Origin: Prosthecochloris sp.
Lineage (GTDB): Bacteria > Bacteroidota > Chlorobiia > Chlorobiales > Chlorobiaceae
Direction: 5' to 3'
DNA: 51,404 nt
NCBI GenBank assembly: GCA_004028745.1
Contig: RAZP01000074.1
Span: forward strand, 1-51,404
Part shown: positions 15,677 through 24,633 of the stretch, one piece after another
Numbering within the stretch: the stretch's first letter is position 1
Layout of the letters: every line of letters begins with the position of its first letter
Made by a program: the position numbers and the translations under genes
The notes under the pieces: model-generated
What the model saw: only the letters and a program-made list of their open reading frames with translations
Databases searched by the model: none
Told to the model about the DNA's origin: nothing

Positions 15677-18600
15677 ATGCAAGACTCTCAAGAAGCCCTG
15701 GAAGGCCGGGGCAAACAAAAAAACGTAAATGCATCGGTTACCCGAAGAAAAGCTCCCTACCTGCTGAACGCTCTCGGCAAGCACCCCGCCTATGCCGAGA
15801 TAAAACAGAAAATCGATTTTCCCAAAAACAGGAAGACCTCCCAACCTGTTCTGAATATTTCAGGCATTCAGGGCTCTCTCTCTTCCCTGCTTGCCGTGCA
15901 GCTATTCAACGACCTGAACATCCCCTTTCTCATCATCAGCTCCCAAACTGCTTTTGATGTTTATGATAATGATCTCTGTGAACTTCTTGATCCTGAAAAG
16001 GTTCACACTGTTTCGGATGAACTTTCACCGGCGTTCGGCACGCTTTCTGAAAAGCGCAACATTGTTTTTCTTGCCACATTTGATGACCTGCTGATCCCCT
16101 TACAAAACCCTGCCGGTTTGGATACCCGGTTTTTTACCTTCAAAACCGGTCAGGAAATCGGCTATGAAAAATTGACAGAGTTTCTTCTCCAAAACAGTTA
16201 TGTCAGAAAAGAGTTTGTAGAAGAAGAAGGTGCGTTTTCAATACGTGGTTCAATAGTCGACATATTCCCTTTCGGTTCCAGGGAGCCTGTGCGTATAGAG
16301 TTTTTCGGAGACACCGTTACCTCGATCCGCTCATTTGACATCAACAGTCAGCTTTCAGGCTCCATTCTTGATACCATAGTGCTCACCGGCAATTTCTATG
16401 CTGAAGACAACAATGAAAAAAGCGAGTCCTGGAACCTGCTCGACTATCTGCCGGTGCGGACACTGGTAATTATCGACGACATAACCTCTTTCAAAGCATA
16501 TGAAAACAGAGTGGCTGTCGAAAAAAAACTCGGCAATTTTCAGCGTCTCTGTATAAACCGTCTTGAAAAACAGTCAATTGACTTTCATGCCGAAGCGCAG
16601 ACAAAACTGAATGCAAACTTCAAATTGTTCGCCAGGGAGCTCAGACAGGAAAAAGCAGGGAGACAACACACGGTTTTTGTTGGCAGATCAAAAAAGGAGA
16701 TCGAGGAGCTAACAGAATTTGTCTCTGAGGACGCAGACAACATCGGTGAAGATGCACAGATAGAAGTCAACTGGGTAGCATTGAACCTGCACTCAGGCTT
16801 TGTATTCAGCGGCTTTGATGCTTACACGGAATCCGACATATTCGGCAAGTTCCATACCCACAAGTCTCATAAAAAAAGAGCGTTTAAAGGCATTTCTCTC
16901 AAAGACCTTCAGAGACTGAATGTCGGAGATTATATCGTTCATGAAGATTACGGCATTGGCATTTTCAAGGCACTCGAAACGATCGAAGTCGGCAACTCCG
17001 AACAGGAAAGTGTATTGATAGAATACCAAGGCGGCGACCAGCTATACGTCAACATCCAGAACATTCGTCTCCTTTCTAAATACACTGCCTCTGAAGGCGC
17101 CCTGCCTACTCTTTCAAAACTTGGAAGCTCCAAGTGGAAAGCCAAGAAAGAAAAGGTAAAAAAACGCCTGAAAGATATTGCATCAAAGCTCATAAAGTTA
17201 TACGCAGAAAGGAAAATGACTCCCGGCTTCGCTTTCGGTCAGGACTCGATATTCCAGAGGGAGTTTGAAGCATCGTTCATATTTGATGAAACCCCTGATC
17301 AGTTGAAAACAATTGATGAAGTAAAGAACGACATGCGATCCCCGTCTCCTATGGACCGTTTGATCTGCGGAGATGCCGGTTTCGGCAAAACTGAAATTGC
17401 AATGCGCGCTGCGTTTAAAGCCGTCGAAGCAAAAAAGCAGGTTGCTGTTCTCACTCCTACAACGATCCTTGCGCACCAACACGTTGAGACGTTTAGGCGC
17501 AGATTCGAAAACTTTCCGGTCAATATCGTCGTGCTCAGCAGGTTTGTTTCAAAAAAAGAACAGAAAAAGCTTATCGAAAAGATATCACATGGCCTTGTTG
17601 ATATTGTCATCGGGACTCACAGACTTGTGTCGAAAGATGTCGTCTTTCAGGATCTTGGCCTTCTGATCATTGATGAGGAGCAGCATTTCGGGGTTGCCAC
17701 AAAAGAAAAGCTGCGGCAGTGTTTTCCCGGCGTGGATACACTCACCATGTCTGCAACTCCAATCCCGAGAACGTTGCAGTTCTCAATACTCGGCGCAAGG
17801 GATCTTTCGATAGTTTCAACGCCCCCCCGAAACCGGCAGCCTGTTGAGACGGTAATTACACAATTCAATTCTGACTCCGTCCGCTCAGCCATTCAACGCG
17901 AAATAAACCGCCGGGGGCAGGTTTTTTTCCTGCATAACCGTATTTCCGGACTGGACCAGGTTCAAAACACACTTCAGGAGCTCGTTCCTGGAGCAAAAAC
18001 TGGTATCGCTCACGGACAGATGCCTACCGCTGAACTTGAAAACGTCATGATGGATTTCATCAACCATGAAATCGATGTTCTTATATCCACATCGATTATC
18101 GGATCAGGACTTGATATTTCCAATGCAAACACAATCATCATCAACCGTGCCGACATGTTCGGCCTTTCGGATCTTTACCAGCTTAGAGGCCGTGTAGGAA
18201 GAAGCGAACGCAAAGCATACAGTTATCTCATCATCCCCCCCGTTCACACGCTCAAGAGAGAAGCCATGCAGCGGCTTGCCGTTATTGAAAGTTTTACGGA
18301 ACTGGGTTCCGGTTTCAACATCGCATTGCGCGACCTGGACATCAGGGGAGCGGGAAACCTGCTCGGTGCAGAGCAGTCAGGAGCTATTCATGAGCTTGGT
18401 TTCGACCTTTACCAGAAACTTCTCGAAGAAGCGGTTACCGAACTGAAAACAGGTGCATTCAGCCAGCTCTTTGCCGATAGTGAGCCCCATCCGGCTCAGC
18501 CCACAGGCAATACTGACATGAGCTTTTATTTTGATGCTCTCATTCCCGATTATTACGTATCGGCAACACAGGAACGCTTCTCTTTTTATGAAAAAATATC

Positions 18601-18988
18601 CAAAGGCTCAACGGATAAAGAGATCAACACCATCGGAGAGGAATTGCGCGACAGATTTGGTCCCCTTCCCCGCGACGTAGAACACCTTCTCGGTCTTGCG
18701 AAGCTCAAAAATCTTTGTTCATCTCTTGGGCTCTCCAAGATCGACATTCAGCCCCACACTTTTTCAATGCTCCTTCCCGGCGAAAACCACGCTGATTTTT
18801 ACAACCAGCCTTTTTTCCAGGAATTGATAACCTCTATTCAGTCCGAGTGGATGCAGGTTTACAACCCGCGTTTTCAGCAAGGCAAAAACATGAAGCTGAT
18901 CCTCCATCATCCACCGGAAATGGTCCTCGAACCTAACACTCTCATGGAGCACTACAGCTTCCTGCTGAAAAAACTCAACAAGGTCTGA
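15677..18988 (+). CDS. mfd: Transcription-repair coupling factor
   Basis: The 1103-aa product removes stalled RNA polymerase at DNA lesions and recruits UvrA. Visible in order: UvrB-like N-terminal modules (SIRGSIVDIFPFGSREPVRIEFFGD at about 190-215), the RNA-polymerase-interacting CarD-like domain (LNVGDYIVHEDYGIGIF, LLIEYQGGDQLYV region), and the RecG-like translocase. The translocase has Walker A GDAGFGKTE at about 565, TPTTILAHQH, IIDEEQHFGV at about 664-673, SATPIPRTLQF, and motif VI LYQLRGRVGRSERKAY. The C-terminal TRCF domain follows (LLGLAKLKNLCSSLGLSKID). Length is close to the 1148 aa of E. coli Mfd. It is probably monocistronic, followed by about 130 bp before csmX. Confidence 0.97.
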   Translation: MQDSQEALEGRGKQKNVNASVTRRKAPYLLNALGKHPAYAEIKQKIDFPKNRKTSQPVLNISGIQGSLSSLLAVQLFNDLNIPFLIISSQTAFDVYDNDLCELLDPEKVHTVSDELSPAFGTLSEKRNIVFLATFDDLLIPLQNPAGLDTRFFTFKTGQEIGYEKLTEFLLQNSYVRKEFVEEEGAFSIRGSIVDIFPFGSREPVRIEFFGDTVTSIRSFDINSQLSGSILDTIVLTGNFYAEDNNEKSESWNLLDYLPVRTLVIIDDITSFKAYENRVAVEKKLGNFQRLCINRLEKQSIDFHAEAQTKLNANFKLFARELRQEKAGRQHTVFVGRSKKEIEELTEFVSEDADNIGEDAQIEVNWVALNLHSGFVFSGFDAYTESDIFGKFHTHKSHKKRAFKGISLKDLQRLNVGDYIVHEDYGIGIFKALETIEVGNSEQESVLIEYQGGDQLYVNIQNIRLLSKYTASEGALPTLSKLGSSKWKAKKEKVKKRLKDIASKLIKLYAERKMTPGFAFGQDSIFQREFEASFIFDETPDQLKTIDEVKNDMRSPSPMDRLICGDAGFGKTEIAMRAAFKAVEAKKQVAVLTPTTILAHQHVETFRRRFENFPVNIVVLSRFVSKKEQKKLIEKISHGLVDIVIGTHRLVSKDVVFQDLGLLIIDEEQHFGVATKEKLRQCFPGVDTLTMSATPIPRTLQFSILGARDLSIVSTPPRNRQPVETVITQFNSDSVRSAIQREINRRGQVFFLHNRISGLDQVQNTLQELVPGAKTGIAHGQMPTAELENVMMDFINHEIDVLISTSIIGSGLDISNANTIIINRADMFGLSDLYQLRGRVGRSERKAYSYLIIPPVHTLKREAMQRLAVIESFTELGSGFNIALRDLDIRGAGNLLGAEQSGAIHELGFDLYQKLLEEAVTELKTGAFSQLFADSEPHPAQPTGNTDMSFYFDALIPDYYVSATQERFSFYEKISKGSTDKEINTIGEELRDRFGPLPRDVEHLLGLAKLKNLCSSLGLSKIDIQPHTFSMLLPGENHADFYNQPFFQELITSIQSEWMQVYNPRFQQGKNMKLILHHPPEMVLEPNTLMEHYSFLLKKLNKV

Positions 18989-19117
18989 GCCGTACATAAC
19001 CATCCACTCATAGCTCAAAAACAAGATAAAATATATCCTATTTAGGCAACTTTTAAACAACCGGAAAGAGTTACAATTGGTGAGCCTTTTAATACATAAA
19101 CAATAGATCATATAGTT

Positions 19118-19777
19118 ATGTTTATATATATAAATGATAAAAAATACGAGGCCAAGCCCGGTGAACGCCTTATAGATACAGCCAGAAAAAACCATACACA
19201 TATAGGTTATTTTTGTGGGGGTAACGGGATATGCCAGACTTGTTATGTCAAGGTAACGGAAGGTATGGAGCTGCTTTCTCCCTTAGGCGACAGAGAAAAA
19301 GCATTGCTGTCTGACGAGTTGATCAGTGAGGGAATCAGGGTAGCCTGCATAACGACTCTTGAAAAACTTGGCACGGTAAAACTTCTGACGACGGTAGAGG
19401 AAGTAAAGAGAACTTTTGAAACGAAACCTCTCGAGCTCATTCCCTATCAGGGCAAAATGGGTTGGGCAGCTTTGGTGAAGTTTCCTGAAACCATAGCAAT
19501 GCAGGCTCAGAGATTTTCGGAAGGTAAACTGAGCACCTGGCAATTGCTTGCCGATATCGCTGGAGCTGTTGGAGATGCTCTTGAGTTGGTCGTTATGGCG
19601 ATTCAGGAAGCTTTTGGCGGAAAAAGTGAAGCGAAGTCATTCTCAAGAGAGTATGTCTCTGAACATGCAGAAAACACCAACGGAGAACCGCTTCATGCAA
19701 AAACAAGCGCAAAGAACAAACCGGGCTCCGAAATACCTGAGTCCTTGAAATTCCAGAAACATGCTTCGGTGAATTGA
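19118..19777 (+). CDS. csmX: Chlorosome envelope [2Fe-2S] protein, CsmX-like
   Basis: The N-terminal ferredoxin-like domain has cysteines at 33, 39, 42 and 77 (CGGNGICQTC then RVACITT), the C-X5-C-X2-C-X34-C spacing of adrenodoxin-type [2Fe-2S] clusters. After residue 100 is a chlorosome-specific region with amphipathic helices (MGWAALVKFPETIAMQAQ, WQLLADIAGAVGDALELVVM). In green sulfur bacteria CsmI, CsmJ and CsmX sit in the chlorosome envelope and help set its redox state, which quenches energy transfer under oxidising conditions. By my memory of the Chlorobium tepidum proteins this copy, with KLLTTVEEVKR after the last Cys, is closest to CsmX; the sub-assignment is tentative. It has a weak ribosome site. 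Confidence 0.88.
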   Translation: MFIYINDKKYEAKPGERLIDTARKNHTHIGYFCGGNGICQTCYVKVTEGMELLSPLGDREKALLSDELISEGIRVACITTLEKLGTVKLLTTVEEVKRTFETKPLELIPYQGKMGWAALVKFPETIAMQAQRFSEGKLSTWQLLADIAGAVGDALELVVMAIQEAFGGKSEAKSFSREYVSEHAENTNGEPLHAKTSAKNKPGSEIPESLKFQKHASVN

Positions 19778-19789
19778 CACCGGAGCATG
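19760..19789 (+). other. Strong stem-loop overlapping the csmX stop codon
   Basis: CATGCTTCGGTG and CACCGGAGCATG form a 12-bp stem (one G-U) with loop AATTGA. The stop codon TGA (19775-19777) lies in the loop. No U run follows, so it is more likely an mRNA processing or stability hairpin between csmX and csmJ than a simple terminator. Confidence 0.7.
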
Positions 19790-19884
19790 GGTTTGGTGTG
19801 TGTGTACCCGTTGCCTGAAAAAAAGTTATATTCTATTGAAGTGCTTTACCCGGCAGGACAACAAAAAAACAAACCGTTACGATC

Positions 19885-20571
19885 ATGCGTATTTACATAA
19901 ATGACAGGCCCTGCGAAGCACAGCCGGGAGATATTCTCCTTGATGTCGCCAAGCAGAACAAATGCCATATCGGTTACATATGCGGCGGCAGCGGTGTTTG
20001 CCAGAGTTGTTTTGTGTATGTACAGGATGGCATGGATTGTTTATCAGAACGCTCTGACGTCGAAAAAGCTTTTATTTCCGACAAGCTCACCGAGGCTGGA
20101 GGAAGGCTCGCCTGCCAGACCAAGATTATAAAAGACGGTAATTTGCATGTACTATCGAGAGCGGAAATGTTCCGCCGTATAGTTCTTGGCCTGAACGTTC
20201 CCAGTTTTGTAACCTACGCACAGACCATTGGCTACAATGTCGTAAACCAGTTACCCTCAGGAATCGGCAATATTGTCAATCGTGTTAGGGAAGGCCGACT
20301 CAATCCTTTGACATCCATTCAGAACATCGGAAGGGGTTTAGGTCCTGCCTCTCAGCTTGTCAGCCGGAACATCTTTGAAACGCTCCCGTTTCTTCAGGGT
20401 CCGGTAAACATGGTAGGCGCCGGCACAAAAGGATTATTTGACATGGCTTCGAACGCTCTTTGCAGGGTTTCCGGCGGCAGTCTGCATCTTCCTGGCACAA
20501 CATGCGAAACTTGTGTTGATGAACCTCAAATCGAAAAGGTTCATATTAAAGCAAGTCCCGCGAAAAAATAG
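19885..20571 (+). CDS. csmJ: Chlorosome envelope [2Fe-2S] protein, CsmJ-like
   Basis: This is a paralogue of the preceding gene with the same cluster-binding cysteines (33, 39, 42, 77; CGGSGVCQSC then RLACQTK). The C-terminal half is different: FRRIVLGLNVPSFVTYAQT, GYNVVNQLPSG and glycine-rich segments (GPVNMVGAGTKGLFDMASNAL) that should lie in or on the envelope monolayer. It ends in a Cys pair (TTCETCVDE) absent from csmX. The sequence matches my memory of CsmJ from Chlorobium tepidum well. Its role is electron transfer or redox sensing at the chlorosome surface. It lies 107 bp after csmX, with a stem-loop between. Confidence 0.9.
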   Translation: MRIYINDRPCEAQPGDILLDVAKQNKCHIGYICGGSGVCQSCFVYVQDGMDCLSERSDVEKAFISDKLTEAGGRLACQTKIIKDGNLHVLSRAEMFRRIVLGLNVPSFVTYAQTIGYNVVNQLPSGIGNIVNRVREGRLNPLTSIQNIGRGLGPASQLVSRNIFETLPFLQGPVNMVGAGTKGLFDMASNALCRVSGGSLHLPGTTCETCVDEPQIEKVHIKASPAKK

Positions 20572-20674
20572 TTGGCAGTTTCCAGTAGGCAAAACCGGAG
20601 ATCGGGGCCGGGATGGGGTTTCTGCCCTCCCTTGGCCTTGTATCCCTATAGCATCGTGACCCGCAACAAGTTAG

Positions 20675-20790
20675 AACATCTCTATTAATTGTCGTGAGTC
20701 CCGATAGAATCGGGATACAAGGCGGACGAAGTCCCGACCTTGTCGGGACAACAAAGTAATCATGGTGCGCAACAAATCAATAGAGGTTCC
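20675..20790 (+). repeat. Dispersed palindromic element, copy 2 (divergent)
   Basis: The left end AACATCTCTATTAATTGTCG and the right end CAACAAATCAATAGAGGTTCC match the family. The centre differs: it keeps ACAAGGCGGACGAAG and AACAAAGTAATCATGGTGCG but contains two small hairpins, TCCCGATAGAATCGGGA and GTCCCGACCTTGTCGGGAC. It sits between csmJ and the sdhB-like gene. Confidence 0.75.
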
Positions 20791-20824
20791 CAGAGGTATC
20801 CTCAAATGAAATGATCAATATTGG

Positions 20825-21520
20825 ATGGAGTACTCGGTTGTAATTTTGCGCTTTGATCCCGAAAAAGATACGTCACCCTATTACAAGGGGTATCTTGTAG
20901 ATGCTGCTCCTCATGAAAGAGTGCTGGATGTATTGCTGAAGATCAAAGCTGAGCAGGACAGTACACTTGCATTGAGAAAATCCTGCGGGCACGGCGTGTG
21001 CGGAAGTGATGCCATGCTCATAAACGGTGAAAACCGCCTTGCATGTGCAACACTGCTGCGGGATCTGAAAGGCAGCAGAATCAGGGTAGAGCCACTTCCG
21101 GGAGCACCCGTTGAAAAGGATCTCATAATCAACACGGATTCTTTTTGGAAAAAGTATCAGGATACTATGCCCTATCTGGTCAATCACGACCCTCCTCCTG
21201 ATAGAGAACGCCTGCAAAGTCCTGCTGAACACGAAATTATCGAGGAGTCAACCCGGTGCATTCTCTGCGGGGCCTGTACCCACGCCTGCCCAACCTCCTG
21301 GGCAAATGAAAACTATCTTGGACCCGCTGCCCTTTTGAAAGCCTACAGGTTCATCTTTGACTCCCGCGATCAAGCCAAGCAGGAACGGCTCAAAACAGTA
21401 GCCTCGGATCGCGGCATATGGAAATGCTATACAGCTTACAATTGTTTCGAAACCTGCCCTAAAGAAATTGACATCACCTGGCACATTACCCGGCTGAAAA
21501 AAACTTCATTAGGGCTCTGA
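20825..21520 (+). CDS. sdhB: Succinate dehydrogenase/fumarate reductase iron-sulfur subunit
   Basis: 231 aa with the full three-cluster ligand set. The [2Fe-2S] site is SCGHGVCGSD...LAC (Cys54, Cys59, Asp62, Cys74; Asp at this place is normal in E. coli SdhB). The [4Fe-4S] ligands are Cys145, 148, 151 (CILCGAC) and probably 211. The [3Fe-4S] ligands are Cys155, 201 and 207. SWANENYLGPA follows as the quinone-side loop. The protein carries electrons between the flavoprotein and quinone at the membrane, in the TCA cycle or reductive TCA cycle. No flavoprotein or membrane-anchor gene is next to it, which is unusual, and its neighbours are chlorosome and alanine dehydrogenase genes. Confidence 0.9.
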   Translation: MEYSVVILRFDPEKDTSPYYKGYLVDAAPHERVLDVLLKIKAEQDSTLALRKSCGHGVCGSDAMLINGENRLACATLLRDLKGSRIRVEPLPGAPVEKDLIINTDSFWKKYQDTMPYLVNHDPPPDRERLQSPAEHEIIEESTRCILCGACTHACPTSWANENYLGPAALLKAYRFIFDSRDQAKQERLKTVASDRGIWKCYTAYNCFETCPKEIDITWHITRLKKTSLGL

Positions 21521-21585
21521 GCAAACTCTGCCCGCCTTTTCGCAGAGAAGCATCCTGATACACAAAACAATATTTCGAAAACGCA

Positions 21586-22806
21586 ATGGGATACAGCGGA
21601 GAATTTGAAGGCATAGAATTCGACTTGGGCGTTAAAACTCTCGAACGATGGCTCATCAAGCCCGAGAAAAAAATGAACATAGCCCTGGGTATCCCTAAAG
21701 AGCGGGCTAACGACGAGCGCAGGGTCGCTCTTTCTCCAGCAGGTGTCAAAATTCTCAATGAAAATGGTGTACGGGTTCTTATTGAAAAAAATGCCGGCTT
21801 GGCAAGCAACTTTCCCGATGAAGAATATGCAGAAGTTGGTGGATACCTTACAGATTCTCAGGAAGCACTCTATGACAATGCAAACGTCATAGTGAAAGTC
21901 TCTCCTCCCCAACCTGAAGAAGCCTCCCTTTTCAAGCAACACCAGATGCTCATTTCCACGCTTCATCTTGGGTCCGTGAGCAAACCCCTTATAAGTACAC
22001 TTCTCGAAAAAAACATTACCGCCCTTGGTTTTGAGTTTATTGAAACCAGGGATGGAGAACTGCCAATAGTAAGAACGCTGAGCGAAATAGCCGGGTCCCT
22101 GGCTATCCAGACCGCTGCGAAATACCTTGAAACAGGTTATGGAGGAAGCGGAGTACTTCTCGGAGGCATTGCCGGCGTTCCTCCCGCACACATCACCATA
22201 ATCGGTGCAGGAACAGTGGGTTTGTTTGCCGCCCAGGATGCGCTGGGACTTGGTGCGCAGGTCACCGTCATTGACAAGGAGATCAACCGGCTGCGCCGTT
22301 TTGAGGCATTCTTCAACCGCCATATTGTCACTGCCATTGCCAACGATCACTACATCTCGGAACTCGCGAAAGTATCTGATGTGATAATAGGAGCACTGAG
22401 CCCGAAACAGAAACTCATCAAACCCATTGTCAGTGAAGACGTTATAAAAACGATGAGACCCGGCTCGGTCATTATCGACGTTTCCATCGATCAGGGAGCC
22501 TGTTTTGCAACCAGCAGACATACGACGCATACAAACCCCATATTCGTCCAGCACGGCATCACACATTACTGCGTACCGAATATTCCATCAGCTGTAGCAA
22601 GAACGGCATCATTCGCCTTAACCAATACACTGCTGCCTTTCCTGATGAAACTCACAGCGCATGAAACCATCACGGAAATCCTCTGGAACAGTCACAGCTT
22701 GCGTAAAGGAACCTATGCATTCAAGGGATATGTCACACAGAAACCTCTTGCTGAAATCACCGGTCTTCCCTGCCGCGAAATCGATATGCTGCTGGCAACA
22801 GGATAA
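21586..22806 (+). CDS. ald: Alanine dehydrogenase
   Basis: It catalyses NAD-dependent interconversion of alanine with pyruvate and ammonia. Visible family blocks: GIPKERANDERRVALSP at the start of the N-terminal domain, LISTLHLGS, GFEFIETRDGELPIVRTLSEIAG, the Rossmann dinucleotide motif IIGAGTVGLFAAQDALGLGA at about residues 205-224, VIIDVSIDQGACFATSRHT and the VPNIPSAVARTASFALTN segment near the C-terminus. The 406 aa include 29 extra N-terminal residues before MNIALGIPKE. Such extensions occur in Bacteroidetes/Chlorobi relatives by my memory, so I kept the first ATG, though neither start has a strong ribosome site. It follows sdhB by 65 bp and is convergent with crtH. Confidence 0.93.
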   Translation: MGYSGEFEGIEFDLGVKTLERWLIKPEKKMNIALGIPKERANDERRVALSPAGVKILNENGVRVLIEKNAGLASNFPDEEYAEVGGYLTDSQEALYDNANVIVKVSPPQPEEASLFKQHQMLISTLHLGSVSKPLISTLLEKNITALGFEFIETRDGELPIVRTLSEIAGSLAIQTAAKYLETGYGGSGVLLGGIAGVPPAHITIIGAGTVGLFAAQDALGLGAQVTVIDKEINRLRRFEAFFNRHIVTAIANDHYISELAKVSDVIIGALSPKQKLIKPIVSEDVIKTMRPGSVIIDVSIDQGACFATSRHTTHTNPIFVQHGITHYCVPNIPSAVARTASFALTNTLLPFLMKLTAHETITEILWNSHSLRKGTYAFKGYVTQKPLAEITGLPCREIDMLLATG

Positions 22807-22825
22807 AATCACCTTAGATACCTTT

Positions 22826-24337
22826 TTACAGATATTCCAGCGGGTTTCCCAACCTCCTGGCAACATATGAGGCACAGGAAACACCTGAATAGGTCACTGC
22901 GATAACTCCTTGCCCGGGAAAGGTACTGTCCCCGGTTGCGTAAAGGTCTTTTATCGGTGTGCTGTTCTGAGGTTTTTGCAGAATATTCTGACCGGGATAC
23001 AGCAAAGGCCCATACGACCCTTTGTATCGATTCAGGTAACGCTGATTGGTTAATGGTGTCGCGAACACTTTTACTTCCAAGGCATCCGATAATCCGGGAA
23101 GAATTTTTTCAGTCCTCCGAATCACCGAATCACCAAACTTTTCCTTGGCTTTTTTATAGGCACTGTCCCCCCTTTTGTAATTGTTCCAACGATGCACTTG
23201 GTCCGTAACAAATGCATGCACAACGTGCTTACTGTTCGGAGCAAGAGAAGGATCGAGAACAGATGGCGCTGAAAAATATATCGTACCGCCAATCTCGTTA
23301 TATTGGCTCCAGTCATCTACAAGAATATGGTGCACATGAAACCCGTCAGGGATGATACCGGCATCAACGCCCAAGTATAGCTGAAACCAGCTTGGAGCGA
23401 GAAGAAACCTGTTTTCGGGTACGTTATAGCGGGGGTCTTTTACCAAGCGGTTGAAGGTATCCCATACAGTGGCGTTGGATATAACAGCCCTTGCGGTAAA
23501 AACCTCTCCGTTGGTCAACTTTACCCCTCCAGCTCTGCCGTTCTGAAGAAAAATCTCTTCGACACCGGAGTTCAACTCCACCTCACCGCCGAACTTCTTT
23601 ATACCTTCGCATAAAGCGGCAGGAATTGCCCCCGAGCCGCCAACAGGATAGTGTATTCCGCCATGATGCCGGTCTGCAAGACAGATTCCTGCATTAACAA
23701 GAGGTGTCGATACAGCGTCCTGAACGGCCCAGGAATACGACTCAATATCAATGAATTTAAGAAGCTCCTCATCCCTGATATATGTTCTGGCCGTCTTCCC
23801 CATTGACTTGAATGTTTTCAAGGCAAGAGCCATTGTTTTTCCAGGGTTCCTTGCGCCAACCTGGATAACATGCACTATATCTTCAAGCGAACCTGCCGGC
23901 AGCGCACTGAGAATTTCATAGACTGTCTCCAGCTCCTGATAAAAAGCACGTATACCCGCTTCCTCGTGAGGAAAACGGCGTATCAGAGTACCGAGAAACC
24001 TGTCCTTCTCATAAAAAACAGGAACCTCAAAACCGTCAGGCAGGTGATAATGGATCTGCACGGGGTCCGGTATAGTCGGGACTTGAACACCAAGCCTGTT
24101 AAATATCCGCGTATGAAGATTTAAGGTTCCACTCCTCTCGTCCCCGGAAAAACCGTAAAAGACCGAAGCCCCTGCATCAAATGTGTACCCTTGGTGCCTG
24201 AACGAAGCACAGCTCCCGCCAGGGTAGCTGTTTTTTTCAAAAGTAATCGTGGAAAAACCCCTTTCCTGGAGAAGCGCCGCCGCCGTCAGCCCGCCGATAC
24301 CAGCCCCGATAACAATTACATCTGCAGAATAAGCCAT
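22826..24337 (-). CDS. crtH: Carotenoid isomerase / phytoene-desaturase-family oxidoreductase, CrtH-like
   Basis: 503 aa with the FAD-binding Rossmann signature VIVIGAGIGGLTAAALLQERGF at the N-terminus, GGSCASFRHQGYTFDAGAS next, PVGGSGAIPAALCEGIKKFGGE in the middle and the C-terminal GLYATGDSTFPGQGV-type motif (DLYATGDSTFPGQGVIAV) that closes the FAD site. This layout is typical of the CrtI/CrtH family. A best guess is the prolycopene isomerase CrtH of green sulfur bacteria, which turns poly-cis lycopene to all-trans on the path to chlorobactene or isorenieratene. A desaturase or all-trans retinol saturase relative is possible. It is convergent with ald. A repeat element ends only 22 bp upstream of its ATG, where the promoter should be. 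Confidence 0.85.
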   Translation of the reverse strand: MAYSADVIVIGAGIGGLTAAALLQERGFSTITFEKNSYPGGSCASFRHQGYTFDAGASVFYGFSGDERSGTLNLHTRIFNRLGVQVPTIPDPVQIHYHLPDGFEVPVFYEKDRFLGTLIRRFPHEEAGIRAFYQELETVYEILSALPAGSLEDIVHVIQVGARNPGKTMALALKTFKSMGKTARTYIRDEELLKFIDIESYSWAVQDAVSTPLVNAGICLADRHHGGIHYPVGGSGAIPAALCEGIKKFGGEVELNSGVEEIFLQNGRAGGVKLTNGEVFTARAVISNATVWDTFNRLVKDPRYNVPENRFLLAPSWFQLYLGVDAGIIPDGFHVHHILVDDWSQYNEIGGTIYFSAPSVLDPSLAPNSKHVVHAFVTDQVHRWNNYKRGDSAYKKAKEKFGDSVIRRTEKILPGLSDALEVKVFATPLTNQRYLNRYKGSYGPLLYPGQNILQKPQNSTPIKDLYATGDSTFPGQGVIAVTYSGVSCASYVARRLGNPLEYL

Positions 24338-24358
24338 TTCAAGGTTGCCCTAATTATG

Positions 24359-24445
24359 GGCACCTCTATTATTTGCTGCACACCATGATTACTTTGTTGG
24401 TCCTGACTCGTACTCAAGGTGCTCACGACAATCAATAGAGATGCC
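24359..24445 (-). repeat. Dispersed palindromic element, copy 3 (shortened, inverted)
   Basis: GGCACCTCTATTATTTGC on the left and GACAATCAATAGAGATGCC on the right are the family ends, here in the opposite orientation to copy 1. The interior is cut to about 50 bp (CACCATGATTACTTTGTTGG, CTCAAGGTGCTCACG). Its near edge is 22 bp from the crtH start codon, so it overlaps the expected crtH promoter and 5' leader. The flanks are ATTAT and TTTAT, an imperfect direct repeat. Confidence 0.8.
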
Positions 24446-24495
24446 TTTATCCCTATCGTAAGCTCTATTACAATAGATTGTTATATTATACTAAG

Positions 24496-24548
24496 TTGAG
24501 TGTTTCAAATCGTCCCGACTCCATCGGGATGCTTAAACAGTCGCTCAA
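24496..24548. other. Nested hairpin upstream of the sigma factor gene
   Basis: TTGAGTGTTT pairs with AAACAGTCGCTCAA outside (TTGAG/CTCAA, GTTT/AAAC). CCCGACTCCATCGGG forms an inner 5-bp hairpin. It lies between the crtH-side repeat and the sigma gene. Possible leader element or terminator-like repeat; no class recognised. Confidence 0.4.
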
Positions 24549-24633
24549 TTCAGTGATTATGATTAGTTTATTATCTGATTAATAGTTATAAAAGAAAATC
24601 AGCCTGTTATTGAACATTTATCGAATCAAGAAT

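Noticed and set aside
24610..24633. TTG start for the sigma factor
   Set aside because: ATG at 24634 is a better codon and the added eight residues have no family match; the TTG form cannot be excluded.
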